A stretch of 29,290 bases of DNA, taken from contig CAMPET010000050.1 of the NCBI GenBank assembly GCA_946803715.1, forward strand, positions 15,909 through 45,198, written 5' to 3'. A program made the position numbers and the translations under genes. The notes below the pieces were generated by a model. The model ran no database searches. It saw nothing but the letters and a program-made list of their open reading frames with translations, and was not told the DNA's origin. Positions 11,213 to 22,599 of this stretch are shown here, piece after piece (position 1 is the first letter of the stretch; the number at the start of each line of letters is the position of its first letter). The DNA is from Beroe ovata. Lineage: Eukaryota > Ctenophora > Nuda > Beroida > Beroidae.

Positions 11213-11283
11213 AGGTTTGATGATGTTATACCAGGCAGTCAAGTTCAGTGAACTTGACTGCCTGGTATAACATCATCAAACCT
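11213..11283. repeat. 71-bp perfect palindrome (35-bp arms, 1-base centre)
   Basis: Arms 11213-11247 and 11249-11283 are exact reverse complements around G11248. The palindrome begins five bases after the TG microsatellite that carries the N run. It could form a cruciform, or it could be a fold-back artefact of a read or contig end. Confidence 0.9.
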
Positions 11284-13567
11284 TAGTTCACCGCCGTCCT
11301 TCAGCTACCCCGATAGTTGCTAATGCTATGAACTATGAAATTACGGCTTCTACAGCTGTCATATTCGACAGTTTTGCAACAACTGTCTAACAACTGTCTC
11401 CACGTGTTAAAAGTGTAGTCAGGAATGTCCCTGCTAATAGCTGGGAACACATTTCGCCGTGTGTCCGCAGTGAGGATTTTTCCAGTGCCTTGTGATTACA
11501 GTTCTACCGTAACACATGTGCCCCGAATTCATACACTGAGTAATGTATGCTTCGGTAGTCGATACTACAACAATTTCGTCTGGAATATGATTACAATGTC
11601 GCATATTTATAACTACTTTTTCGTATGAAATGTATGTTCGATTTTTAAAGTGTCACACTGCGAAACATAATATGGCCGTCCGCATTTATGTGTGTGTGCG
11701 TGCTGCTGTCACCGTTCTTTCTGTCGTCCAGAGCTACAACTGTATGCAAGTCACAACTGCTCATTTCACTTGCTCTCTGCCAGTCTGAATTGATCAATTG
11801 CAATTGTCTACGATGTGTGCGCTACTTTTTCACCCATAACTTCGAATGAACCCCAGTTTTCAAGTAAGCTATTTTGCACAGAGACCACGCCCCTTTCTAA
11901 TAGGTTCTCAACTTCAACCCGAACATTTTCAAACAGCGATAGTCTGTTGACACTTGATAAGTTGTATATTCCAGATCTCTTCGACTAAAATTTGCAGACA
12001 CTACTTCAAAGGACGGCTGAACTTTTCTTTTAAAAACAAGACATTTTTAAAAACTTTTCGAGTTCTCAAATTTTCAGCTGAACGCGTTTAACTATACGTT
12101 TCCTTGTTTCTGGACTACTTTGTCAGACCATGATATAATCCATCCACTATACGTGTGAATGTTTTTCAAGATAGTCTCCATACCACGTCGACAGTTATTC
12201 CTGCTACTATAAGATCGGAATACCAGCAAAAATAAGCGCAAAGGCCCTCCTCACGTATGTATGCTTGTTGTTTTACAAATGATTCCTAAAATTCTATTAA
12301 CAAAACGAGGGAAACAAAATATTTCGATGAATAATGCAATCTATTTCTTGTACTAATAATCTCGCATTTTGTTCTCTCCTTCATTTGATATATCCCTACA
12401 CAGCTGAGATTATCTTTCATTTCTGCTGAAAAATCCTGCTGAAAAATCAGTCGCTGGTGTCGCGACACATATATGCGAAATGCAGGTCGACGTTGGATCG
12501 ATGACATATTACATATGATATTCGTTCCAATGGTAACAAAATGACGGCTATTGTTTTCCATTTACAATACGTGTAACCTGTGTTTAGTTTAGGTATATAC
12601 CCGCATTACCGTCTATTTTTGAGGAGTAGCTATGTGTATTTTGTAAACTATATCTGTTGCGACAATTCTGAAAAGAACTGATTAGAATTGTATTAGTTAT
12701 TGCATGTAGTTTTTGCGCGCTGGCCACTGATCGCTAGTTACTTTCGCATCGGTTGCATATTCTGTTCCAAACTCCAGAGTCTCCCTCTGACCACCATTCC
12801 ACCCCAAGTGCCTGCGGTTCTTATTCTTCAATGAGGAGCACATGCTCTATATCATGTGTAATGTGAGGCATATACGTGTGCATGATTGCGTGTGTCTGTG
12901 TGTTCATCAGAGTCAAAAGCAGACTAAAAATCATGAGGTCTCAGAGAGCTGTTGAAAGATTGTTGCTATCCTCTCGGCTGCATGCACACACACTGTCAAT
13001 CACACACACTGTCAATCATCACACTGGAATTTCCCTTGGGTCTCGTTGGTAATAATAAGGTAATAGACACAGAGACAGCACTGAGAAAAACATGGATCTT
13101 GCTGAGAATACGCACTCCCATGCTGTCTATCTTGTTGCTTGGGGGCAAAAACTCTCTCCCTTTCATTCCTACTATATCAGACAGTGTTTAGTGTTTTTTT
13201 ACGATGAATCATCCCATATATGGTCATCACTGTTACCAAATAAGGAAATGAGCAATATGTGATGAATGCCACTGTTCACTACCACCTAGTTTTCACCTTA
13301 TTTACCCCCAAGCCGGACGACATGCAGTAGTAGACATCACTCATCACTATATTGCAATGAACATGGCGTGAAGTCTTTGATCGCTAGGAAAACGCTATCA
13401 CACCATGTGATATATGGCCTGTACTCTGTAGTGTGAGGGATAGTGGCTTCCCTGTGCAGTATATTGTGTGAAAATAGTGTTACTTGTTATTGAGGTTGAT
13501 GATAGTGTTAGTGAGTGATTGTTTGTGTGTTTGCTGGCAGTGTTTGTAACTAACACATTCCCACAGT

Positions 13568-13661
13568 ATGATTCCACACGAAGCTATGAATGCTCATCTC
13601 TGTGTTCTACTCTGTCTCCCGTTCCTAACTACACAAATCCACCCTCCGGAAATTAACATAG
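13568..13661 (+). CDS. Gene B exon 1: signal peptide
   Basis: The ATG at 13568 is followed by MNAHLCVLLCLPFLTTQ, a short hydrophobic core suited to secretion, then PPEINIG at a phase-1 GTTAGT donor. An internal Met at residue 7 is an alternative start and also leaves a usable signal peptide. Confidence 0.75.
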
Positions 13662-16600
13662 GTTAGTAACCACATAATCAGTTATCAAACTTATCACTAG
13701 CTACTGTAATCTAGATACAGTTTCTTCATCAATCATCATTGATCACTTCAACTCAATCATCACGTCAAATCAAGAGTGGAGAACCCCAATATTCCCTCAC
13801 CTCAATTGTACCACTCACTATAACTGCTTCCGAGTACCACGACTAGTTAGGACAAGTTACGCGAGGCGTCACGACTAGTTGGGGTCTCAGTTACTGCACC
13901 ACACCAGACAATCGCTTCACTTCTCCCTCTCCCGCAGGCTTGTTATCACACACAGATCTCAAGGACGAACAAACAGCATTCCTATACGCCATAGATCAGA
14001 TAAATGAGGACGGGTCCCTACTATCACAGACCACACTCAACCCAGTTGTCGCTGATCTGGGATCCATAGAGGACACGCCCAGTAACATTGTCAGAAACGG
14101 TGAGGATATGTGACACTGATTGCCCAATGAGAACGTAGATTCAAATCAAGCTATAATTGTAAGCCCAATTATGGTGCATGTTTCCTCCATTATACTAAAA
14201 AACTAAACCTATTTGCGCGTGCCCTGCCAAGAAATGTTGTGAGGACTATTCCAGTCCTGTGTCAGGGTGTAATATGTTCATGCGATATTACACCCCCCAC
14301 CCTCCTGTTACAGTGTTCAACTTGGTGAATCAGAGAGTGGCAGCAGTAGTTGGACCGTTCAGATCATCCCACTCCCAGCTGGCATCGTACATCCTCAGTG
14401 AGATGACCGTGCCCATGATCACACCAACATCCACAGGTGGGAGCAGAGAATTGTTGCTCCAATTCTCTGGGAGCAGAGAATTGTTGCTCCAACAAGTATA
14501 AGAGCAATGATTGTAGAGAGAGTGTGAAACCATAGAACAGGGGATGGGAAGCCTGTGAAAGCTGTGAAAACATTGACTGTGAAAATTTCCAGTTTATTAT
14601 TAACGACCTGATGATGAAAACTTTTTGACACGTTGCGACTCTTTCAACACTATGAACTTTGCAATTGTGTAGGCAGTGAACTTCTACCACTATTATCCCT
14701 ACTATCAACTTACATTTCCTTCAATCAATGACAGCATTCGATTTTCAGCTAATGTCTATCAAATCTCCCAATTGACATGAGATCTCTCCCACAGACCCGT
14801 TCCTGAGGAACCCCAACTGGTCGGAATACCTCCTCCACATGCAACCTCTAGACGAGTATCAGAGCAAGGCACTGCTGGACCTTGTCCGTCACATGGGATG
14901 GAACAGAGTCGCCCTTATCAGCAGCATGGACAGCTACGGTAATTATAGTCAGCTAATTAGTCAGCTAATTAGTGGGTGTGCTAATTGGGTGTTTCTATCA
15001 CACAGTGAACTTGAATCCCTGCATATTGCTGCTGTCATTGTTGCTAAGCAACAATCGCTGTGCGTGATGTACACAGATTATAATAGCGACACATTCTACT
15101 CTGTCAAATTAACGCAACTCTTCAGCCTTTAGTTGTGTTAAATGACCATTTTGTCTAAACACAGGTATCAACGGGCTGTCAACTTTCCAGAAATACTCAT
15201 TCGAGAGGAAGATTAAAATAGTGGCTAATGAGATGGTCCCTCTAACCAATGACCTGGATAGTATTGATGTGACGTAAGTTTGAACTCACGCGCGTTACAT
15301 GACACGCACGTTGAGCCAATGGCATCGCGTTATTCGCGCGTGACGGTGCGTAACCAATAGCAACCCATCCATAATGATAATAATAACCATAATAATAACC
15401 CATCCTGAATTCCCATCTCACTGAAAAACCCTTCTCCCCTCCAACACGACCTACCACAGGACTCAGATGCTGAACCTAAAGAATAGTGCAGCTCGAATCA
15501 TCATAATGAATGTGCACAGCGGCTATGCCAGGAAAATTCTCGAGATTGCAGATGAGATGGGAATGGTGGGACCAGATTACGGCTGGATAGTGACTGACGG
15601 GACTGTCAAGGATGCGGTAAGTTGACGGTGGTAAGTGTTCCTACTGCACAATTCCGATCATTGGAGTGGCGAGTTTTTCTCATCATCTCAAGTTCATTGT
15701 TTCACTTGGTGAAGTAGCGTGATGTGAAATAGCACATTTAGCAACATCTGCCTCCCCTCAGTCTAACATGCTGAACAGCACGACCGGACAATTTGACCGG
15801 TATGTGCAAGGAGTGGTCGGGTTCATGACGTCCATGTGTTGTGCTGACAAGAGGAGGAAACTCATGGAGGATTTCCATGTTGATGTGGATGGAGGTGAGA
15901 AGGAGGAGATGATATTTATGAAGGAGCACTTCCGCTGAACTGCTCCTTCATAAATATTCTCTCCTTGTGTGTGTTTGTTCTGCGTAAAGTCAATTTCCAA
16001 CTACACTGATCATGCTACTTGGACGAATAGAGGCCAGCTGATATTTGCCGCTATTAATAGCTATCTCATGATGCCACTATAAATTGTTGGGTAGCAGTCA
16101 AAGCATGCCACTAAATACCAACAAAAATTGGATTACCAAAATCATGATGAAAACCGAATATAATATTCAACTGCATTGCAAAGGATTCCCAACAAATGAC
16201 TAATTTCAGTTAGTGGAGATGGATCATGGGCGGATTCAAAGAATTTAACTCTTCAGGTTAGTTATGAGGGAATACAGAGCAAAAACTAGAGATCTACCAA
16301 TGAGCTGCTATGAGAATAATGCTGAACATTTCATAGAGAGCTTGGAATAGTGGAAAACTCCTGATCCGCGCGTGCGCGCATGATAACACACGTCTCTTAC
16401 CACAGAGCCGCGCAAGTTTGGTCTATGACAGTGTGTACGTGATTGCCCACGCGTTACAAACGATGATCTACGATGACAACCAGCCCTTCAAAACACCGGA
16501 TGTGGACTTCTGGTCCGATCCCGTGAAGGATTACAAATCTGGGGAAACTTTGCTACGATACATACTGAGGGTAAGTGATATATATGGGCATTGAAATGAT

Positions 16601-19600
16601 TGAGCTCCCGAATAGATGCACTCATCGCTGAAGCAACGACGCCTAAGAGAGTACTTGTTGGTCTAACCTGGAGTATAATCCTAGGTGAAGGACTACGACG
16701 GTCTAACTGGCAAGATTTCATTCGATAGCGAGGGTGGTCCGATCAAGAAAACATACGATTTGGTGAATTTCAGGAAGAGAAACATTGTCAAGGTTTGAAC
16801 CATTAACCACAGCTATAGTTTGGTACTCTTTCTCGAAAAGATTTTTCTCAAAAATATTTTACCAAAGTTTCTCATCTCACACCATCTCTTGTTTGTCATA
16901 CACAAAAGTCGATAAACAAACTGTGTATGACAGACAAGAGATACTATGTAATTGAGTATCATGTGGCTCTTCTTCATTCTCTTGAGTCGTTGACTAGACA
17001 GACTTACAACTGATATGATTAGCTTACAAATGCAACTAATGATTCATAATGTACTGACCGGATAGTATGCAAACGTAATGATAAATCAACATAAACAATT
17101 GAGTTATCAGAAACTTATGGAATTGTTAGACCTAAATACTGTTTGCAAACGCCCTCTCTCCCTCTCAACAACCCTCTCTCCCTTCTTGACACCTCTCACT
17201 CCCCCTCTTAACACCCCCTCCCTCTCTCTCCCCCCCCCTCTTAACACCCCCTCTCTATCTCTCCCCCTCTTGACACCCCCCTCTCCCTGTCTCTCTTGAC
17301 ACCACCTCATTGACGCCAGGTGGGAGAGTGGAAGGAGAATATCGGGCTGAGCATGACACCGAACACCACCATCCTGTGGAATGGGGAGGACGATGACGTT
17401 CCCTCCAGCACTGTCAAGAGCCTGAAGGGAATGACTCTCAGACTCGGTATTACTCAGGTATGCCAGACACGTGCGGGTATGGAACACGTGCGGGAACACG
17501 TGCGGGTATGGAACACGTGGGTAAGAAACTTGGGTATGAAACTTGGGTATGACGTGGGTATGATAACTTCGAAGTTACGAAGTTAGTTAGCATGGTTTCT
17601 AACGTCTAATCACATGATACACACGTGCTTTACATTCGATTGAGAATGAACCCCAAAACTGCCTTGTGGATATAAGGGTTAGTAGGAGCATAATAACTTA
17701 TATCTAGAAGGAAGGCTGAAAACTTTCTCTCGTCACAATAAGCATTATGCGGAGTCACGGTCAAACCGAATAGTCAAAACAATTATTGTGATCAGAGAGC
17801 AATGATGATCTTCCAGAATTAACTCAATGTCGAATTATCAAACCACAGTCGACCTGATTAGCCAGTGGCTGGGATGGAAATTAGTGGCTGTGACAGTCTG
17901 ATCAAACATTGACTCGAAATAATCATTGTCTGGGCAATACGCATAATTATGCTCACTTATATCTGGTTCGGACTAGAGAAATAACACTAAGAAATGGCGG
18001 ATAATTAAATTCGCTCTATCCAGAATAATGTATGCGTGATCGCGAAGCTACGTTTAACAATTCGCTCGTCACTATCTCAGATCTACAGACAAATCTCACT
18101 GTGTGTATTTCAGGAACCTCCTTTTATAAACATTGACACGGAGTGTACGAATTCAGGCGTGTACACCAGGAAGTGTTTCACTGGCCTCTGTATAGGTTGG
18201 TATTGCAAAATATTCATCCCACGGAACAACTACTGAACTAGTAGTAGTGATAGTCACAGAGCAGCGGCATAACTATTCGCTTGAATCTTACCCCACTCAC
18301 ACGGCACACCTCACTATCTCACACCACTGGTCACCGCCCACAACCCGTGATCAATGGACACAGTGAACAGAGCAACTAATCAGTGTGACTCACTCATCCC
18401 CCCACTTTTTCAACTGGTCACCACTCACCCATAGAGTTGTTCATATGATCAGTATTACACGTGTGACACACGCACTCATCTCTCTCTCTCCCCAGAACTA
18501 GTGGACCTCCTGGCTGAACTGCTGGAGTTCGACTACGAGTACGTGCTCTCGGAGGACAACAAGTTCGGGACACCTGAACCTAACGGAACGTGGAACGGAC
18601 TGATAAAGATGCTTCTAGATGGGGTGAGTGGTAGAGTCGGTGAGCAAGTGAGCAATGAGCAAGTGAGCAGTGAGCAGAGTCAGCAAGTGAGCAGTGAGGA
18701 AGTGAGCAGTTAGCAAGTGAGCAGTGTCAGCAAGTGAGCAGTGTCAGTAAGTGAGCAGTGAGCAGTTAACAAGTGAGCAGTGTGAGCAAGTGAGGATAAG
18801 TTATGGGGGCTAGGTTATCGGAGTCAATGGTTCTGATTGAGTCAGTGGACAACTGAGTATAAAGAGTAGTGTTCATTGACTGAAGAGTGTCGAAACTGAG
18901 GAGGGATTTAGGAAGGAGTCTCTGCAGAGTCGGTTGAGAGGGAGACAGGAAACAATGAATTATCTTGCATAATGCATCGTGGTGCATAGCTGCTATAATT
19001 GACTCTCCCAATCCCACACAGAAAATCGACATCGGCGCAGTGAACTTTGCCATGAATAGGGCGAGGGAGAGTGCTATCGACTTTTCCATGCCGTTCATCA
19101 ACACTGGGCTTGTCATGACGTCACGGATAAAGGAAACGAAGAGTGATCCCTTCTTCTGGACCAAGCCATTTGACATTGACTTGTGGTGAGTGGTGGATCA
19201 CACGTGTGCAAACCACATCCCACCTACCCCATTCATATGCCCACCACAACTTTACAATGATTTCTTAAACTTTGCCTATCCGAAAACATTCCCTCTTAGC
19301 CTGATCCTAGGAAAATACATGCTCGTATGTATGTATGTTTTCAACAACTCCCAAACCAACATTCATGTGCACATCGGGTTAGGTGTGAGACAGTACATTA
19401 TCGGGATGCCTCACAGCGTACAACAGACTGTACGCAGTATTTACCCAATTTAATGCAGATATCATCGCTGATGGAATCACAAATTCCATCACCTTGTTAA
19501 ACCCCACACGTGACACGTGATTATAGCTGACACGTGACACGTGACACGTGTGATTCCGGGTTGAAAATCCGGCTCAATGCTCTCGACTAAGCTTGTATTT

Positions 19601-22140
19601 GAACTGTTAAAACTTGAAATAACTTACAACATGTTTGGTGTGAGGTGTAAACTATGAAGTATGCATGCGACTTTCCACTAATGCCGCGCATGTTTCAGGT
19701 ACGCAATCCTAGCCTTTGCCATGCTCATGGTACTCCTAATTTGGCTTTACGATCACATGTCTCCCTTCGGGTTCTACGGTCGGAGGATGCACGCCGCTCT
19801 GCGGTGCTCGTGCAAGAACTGCGAGGCGTTCCGCTGTAACAAAGAGGCATCCGGCAGTGAGGACGAGGACGAGTGCTTGTTTGAGACGAGATTGTGTGAT
19901 CCGAGTGAAAATAACGAGGGTACGTGACTATTATAGAGCAGGTATAGAGATTACTGTTGCTAGTCAGGGATAGCGGCTAAATGATGGCATTTCAGAGCTC
20001 ATGAACGTGGGGAATTCCCTGTGGATGATAGCGGCGTGTCTCTTCAGTATCGGACCCGTAGAGGGAGTGCCACGGAACATGTCCGGCAGGGTCATTCTCG
20101 CCATGTGGTGGTTCATGATACTCATCGTGACAGCCATGTACACGGCCAACCTGGCTGCCTTCCTGACCGTGACCCGTATGCAGATAGGTATCAACTCCAT
20201 ATCAGATCTTATCAGTCAGAACAAGGTGAAGTGGGGCACGGTGAATGGGACCAATGCTCAGATTCTCCTGGAGGCTGCCAAGTCCCCAGACTTGCAAGAA
20301 GTGTACGCACGAATGGTGAGAATAATCAACACCTACAATGTTCATGTAACTGTCATGCAACACTTACCTCACTTCTCCCCTCCTGACTTCTTCCTCTCCT
20401 TCCATCGTCCTGTCTCTATCATCTTAACTTCTCCTGTGTACCATGATTATCCTACGCCATGCTGAGAATAGTTAGAATTGGTTATTTCAGTGAATTAATT
20501 CTGTGAATACATACATAATCACAGGAAACAGTAAACACCGTGGACGAGGGTTTCAGGAGAGCCCGAGAGACGGACTACATTTTCTTTTACGGTGGCGCGA
20601 TTGTTGCTTTCGAAGCAAACAAGCAACCATGTGACCTTCAGATTGTTGGAGAGCAACTATTTTCCTTCGGGTAAGTAATCAACCTAACAAACAGGACAAC
20701 AGTTACTTATCAATTACCTGAAGAGAATAGTTTCACTAAATAATTATGAATTGTCACATTGCCAAAGTGAAAACTTCATTGACGAATTTACATAGATCTC
20801 GCATAATTACAGATACGCATTCGGTTTCCCGCCACAATCACCCTACCTGGAAACATTCAACTCCGCCCTGCTAAACCTGAGTGGTCGCAATGAACTGGAT
20901 GCTCTGTGGAAAAAGTGGAGTAAGGGAGACTGCACAGCAAAAAGCAAGACAACGAAATCATCCTCGCTGAACCTGGCTAACATATACGGGCTGTGTTACA
21001 CCTTCTTTGTGGTTATAGCGGTGTCCGCTGTAATTCTTATTGGGGAGATCCTATACGAGAGTATTATGGATGTCAACAGATTTAAGACGGTAAGATTGCA
21101 ACTGAACACCGAACTCAATTTCTCTTCATAAAACTATTACCGCACATAACACAACACCTGACCCGATTTATACTTATCGAACTCCATGAAATCCCTCTTC
21201 ACCCCCTCAGACATTCATAGACGCACTCAAGTACAGATTGATCTACATCTGGAAGAAACCCGAATATCAGATCCTAGCTGACAGTAAAGGATCAAAATGC
21301 GCGACTCCCAAATCAAAACACAGTAGTTCGCACGGGTCTAAAACTGGTGTGACGTCAGCTGTGGAGTACGACGGAGCGTCCAAAACAATCAAATCGGACG
21401 ACATGTCGTTCCAGTACTTGCCGTACGATATGGGAGGACAGGGGACACGACCCAACACGGGCAGTAAAACATCGGTCGTCCAGCCTGAGGTCAAGCCCAT
21501 GATACCGGTATGTTGAGATAGAGGGGGGGCGTTATGAATTGCTCCATACATTGATAAGAAGTATGATCTCACTCATTGAAATTACTATTTGATTACTCCA
21601 TTTTCGCAGAATAAAGAGTATATCCTTAACGGGTATCCAGCAACAAACAACATCGATCATCCGCCCAGTTTCAAAGACACTCTGATGAAGCCGATCATCC
21701 TCCCCCACGATTACTCCCCCGAGATTATGTACAACTCTGTACATCCGTACCACAGATCCCTCGCACACAGCTACGCAGGGGATAGCGACAACTCCAAAGC
21801 GAAGAGTATGCCCCGATCAGTACACAAACATCGTCCGCGACATCATGGCAAACCGCGTCTCCCACCGACAAACGGTCACCCGTCAAATGGGGGTTCCAAC
21901 CCGCAGCTCAACTACGCCGACCTGTTCGACCGTACCCTGGAGCGCATGACGAGCCATGTGAACGGTGGAGCGGGGGAGCCGGTGTTCGCCGCCAAGAGAA
22001 CCACGCCCCACAAGGGGGGAGCGTCCCTCTCGACGCGGTCACCCAGTCCCATGTACTCGTCTCAGGACATAAACTCTCATGTGATGAGCGATACTGATGA
22101 GCTGCGGACGGAAAGTGATTGCATGTCACCTCCTCCTTAG
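13568..22140 (+). CDS. Ionotropic glutamate receptor-like subunit, gene B (complete, 20 exons)
   Basis: Complete iGluR-superfamily channel subunit, 1181 aa. Exons: 13568-13661, 13938-14099, 14314-14436, 14795-14938, 15165-15273, 15460-15616, 15762-15894, 16210-16256, 16406-16570, 16685-16792, 17320-17457, 18114-18195, 18496-18623, 19022-19185, 19699-19919, 19996-20315, 20525-20670, 20813-21089, 21211-21507, 21610-22140 (TAG). All introns are GT-AG and all phases close. Residues: signal peptide 1-27; amino-terminal domain to about 410; S1 about 445-575 with Cys471 and Cys481 in loop 1 and Arg545; M1 586-603; cysteines 621, 623, 626 and 631 in the M1-M2 loop; pore loop about 665-685 with Ser676 at the Q/R/N site; M3 691-717 with TANLAAF; S2 about 725-860 with probable disulfide Cys801-Cys854; M4 866-893; a 288-residue tail. 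Other canonical ligand contacts are changed. Gene A is its tandem paralogue; I infer a non-glutamate ligand. Confidence 0.9.
15912..15957. repeat. 17-bp inverted repeat just after the exon 7 donor of gene B
   Basis: Arms 15912-15928 and 15941-15957 are exact reverse complements with a 12-base loop, starting 17 bases after the GTGAGA donor at 15895. The arm shares TATTTATGAAGGAGCA with 9527-9542, which suggests a short fold-back (MITE-like) element. Confidence 0.85.
16884..16942. repeat. 20-bp inverted repeat in gene B intron 10
   Basis: Arms 16884-16903 and 16923-16942 are complementary with one mismatch and a 19-base loop. It lies inside the 527-bp intron between exons 10 and 11. It resembles a small fold-back element; no target-site duplication was confirmed. 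Confidence 0.8.
17155..17312. repeat. Pyrimidine-rich minisatellite before gene B exon 11
   Basis: CCCTCTCTCTCC and CTTAACACC units repeat for about 150 bp and end at the CGCCAG acceptor of exon 11, giving an unusually long polypyrimidine tract on the coding strand. Confidence 0.85.
17466..17560. repeat. CACGTG-containing minisatellite after gene B exon 11
   Basis: Degenerate units GGAACACGTGCGGGTAT and shortened GGGTATGAAACTT units begin eight bases after the GTATGC donor. Each long unit carries a CACG or CACGTG core. Confidence 0.8.
18628..18790. repeat. GAGCAAGTGAGCAGT minisatellite in gene B intron 13
   Basis: Tandem degenerate units (GCAAGTGAGCAGT and variants) start at the GTGAGTG donor of exon 13. 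The units resemble the donor sequence itself, so they contain many GTGAG cryptic donors. Confidence 0.9.
19507..19550. promoter_or_regulatory. Cluster of five CACGTG E-boxes
   Basis: CACGTG hexamers start at 19507, 19514, 19531, 19538 and 19545, mostly spaced 7 bp apart, in the 513-bp intron between exons 14 and 15 of gene B. CACGTG is the core bound by many bHLH factors. Spacing at a fixed 7 bp may equally reflect a simple tandem repeat. Confidence 0.4.
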
Positions 22141-22599
22141 CAACGCTCCATAGCAACCATATAATAGCAACCAACAGCAACATTCACACACAAGCAACAA
22201 GAAAAGGATCAGAAGAGTGATCTGAAAAGACGGTGGAGGAAATTAGGACCGAGAAAAACAGCTGATGCTACCGATAGCCGGGAATGGCGATAATACCGAC
22301 TATTGTGACTGGTATCAATTAGATATGGACGTTGGACAATGGACATGATAACGAATATAATATTTTTTTAATTTTAAGCTCCTTTATATTAGACGTTTGT
22401 TTACATATACTTTATTTTTAAAAACAGAGTTATGATGATACGAATATAACACTTTTTATCAATTATTTACAAATTCAAATTGTTTGATCTACCCCATTAC
22501 AGTATCGACATACGTCATACATCCTTAATTAATGGTCAATCATTGCAGATTAAAATTAATCATCAACTTACGGTAACAATCAAGAATCAATGTTAGATT
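22141..22599. other. Convergent intergenic region between gene B and INTS2
   Basis: Shared 3' region of two genes that point at each other. It starts with a TAGCAACCAT-type short repeat and becomes A/T-rich after about 22330. No AATAAA was found for gene B on the plus strand. Confidence 0.6.
22411..22416 (-). promoter_or_regulatory. Candidate polyadenylation signal of INTS2
   Basis: TTTATT on the plus strand, AATAAA on the minus strand, 184 bases beyond the INTS2 stop codon in A/T-rich sequence. Confidence 0.35.

Larger units (their letters stand above)
8925..13567. other. Intergenic spacer between the two receptor genes
   Basis: A 4.6-kb stretch without a gene I can support. Open frames here are short, show no family similarity I recognise and lack splice-site support. 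It holds a single N at 10526, a TG repeat with an N run, a 71-bp palindrome, and a copy of the 16-mer TATTTATGAAGGAGCA (9527-9542) that reappears in the hairpin inside gene B. No tRNA or other RNA gene was recognised. Confidence 0.6.

Noticed and set aside
12286-12561. Minus-strand 91-codon open frame in the spacer
   Set aside because: No recognisable motif, A/T-rich surroundings and no neighbouring exons; length is compatible with chance.
17155-18790. Repeat arrays as CRISPR-like structures
   Set aside because: Units are short, degenerate and contiguous without unique spacers, and they lie in introns of an animal gene.
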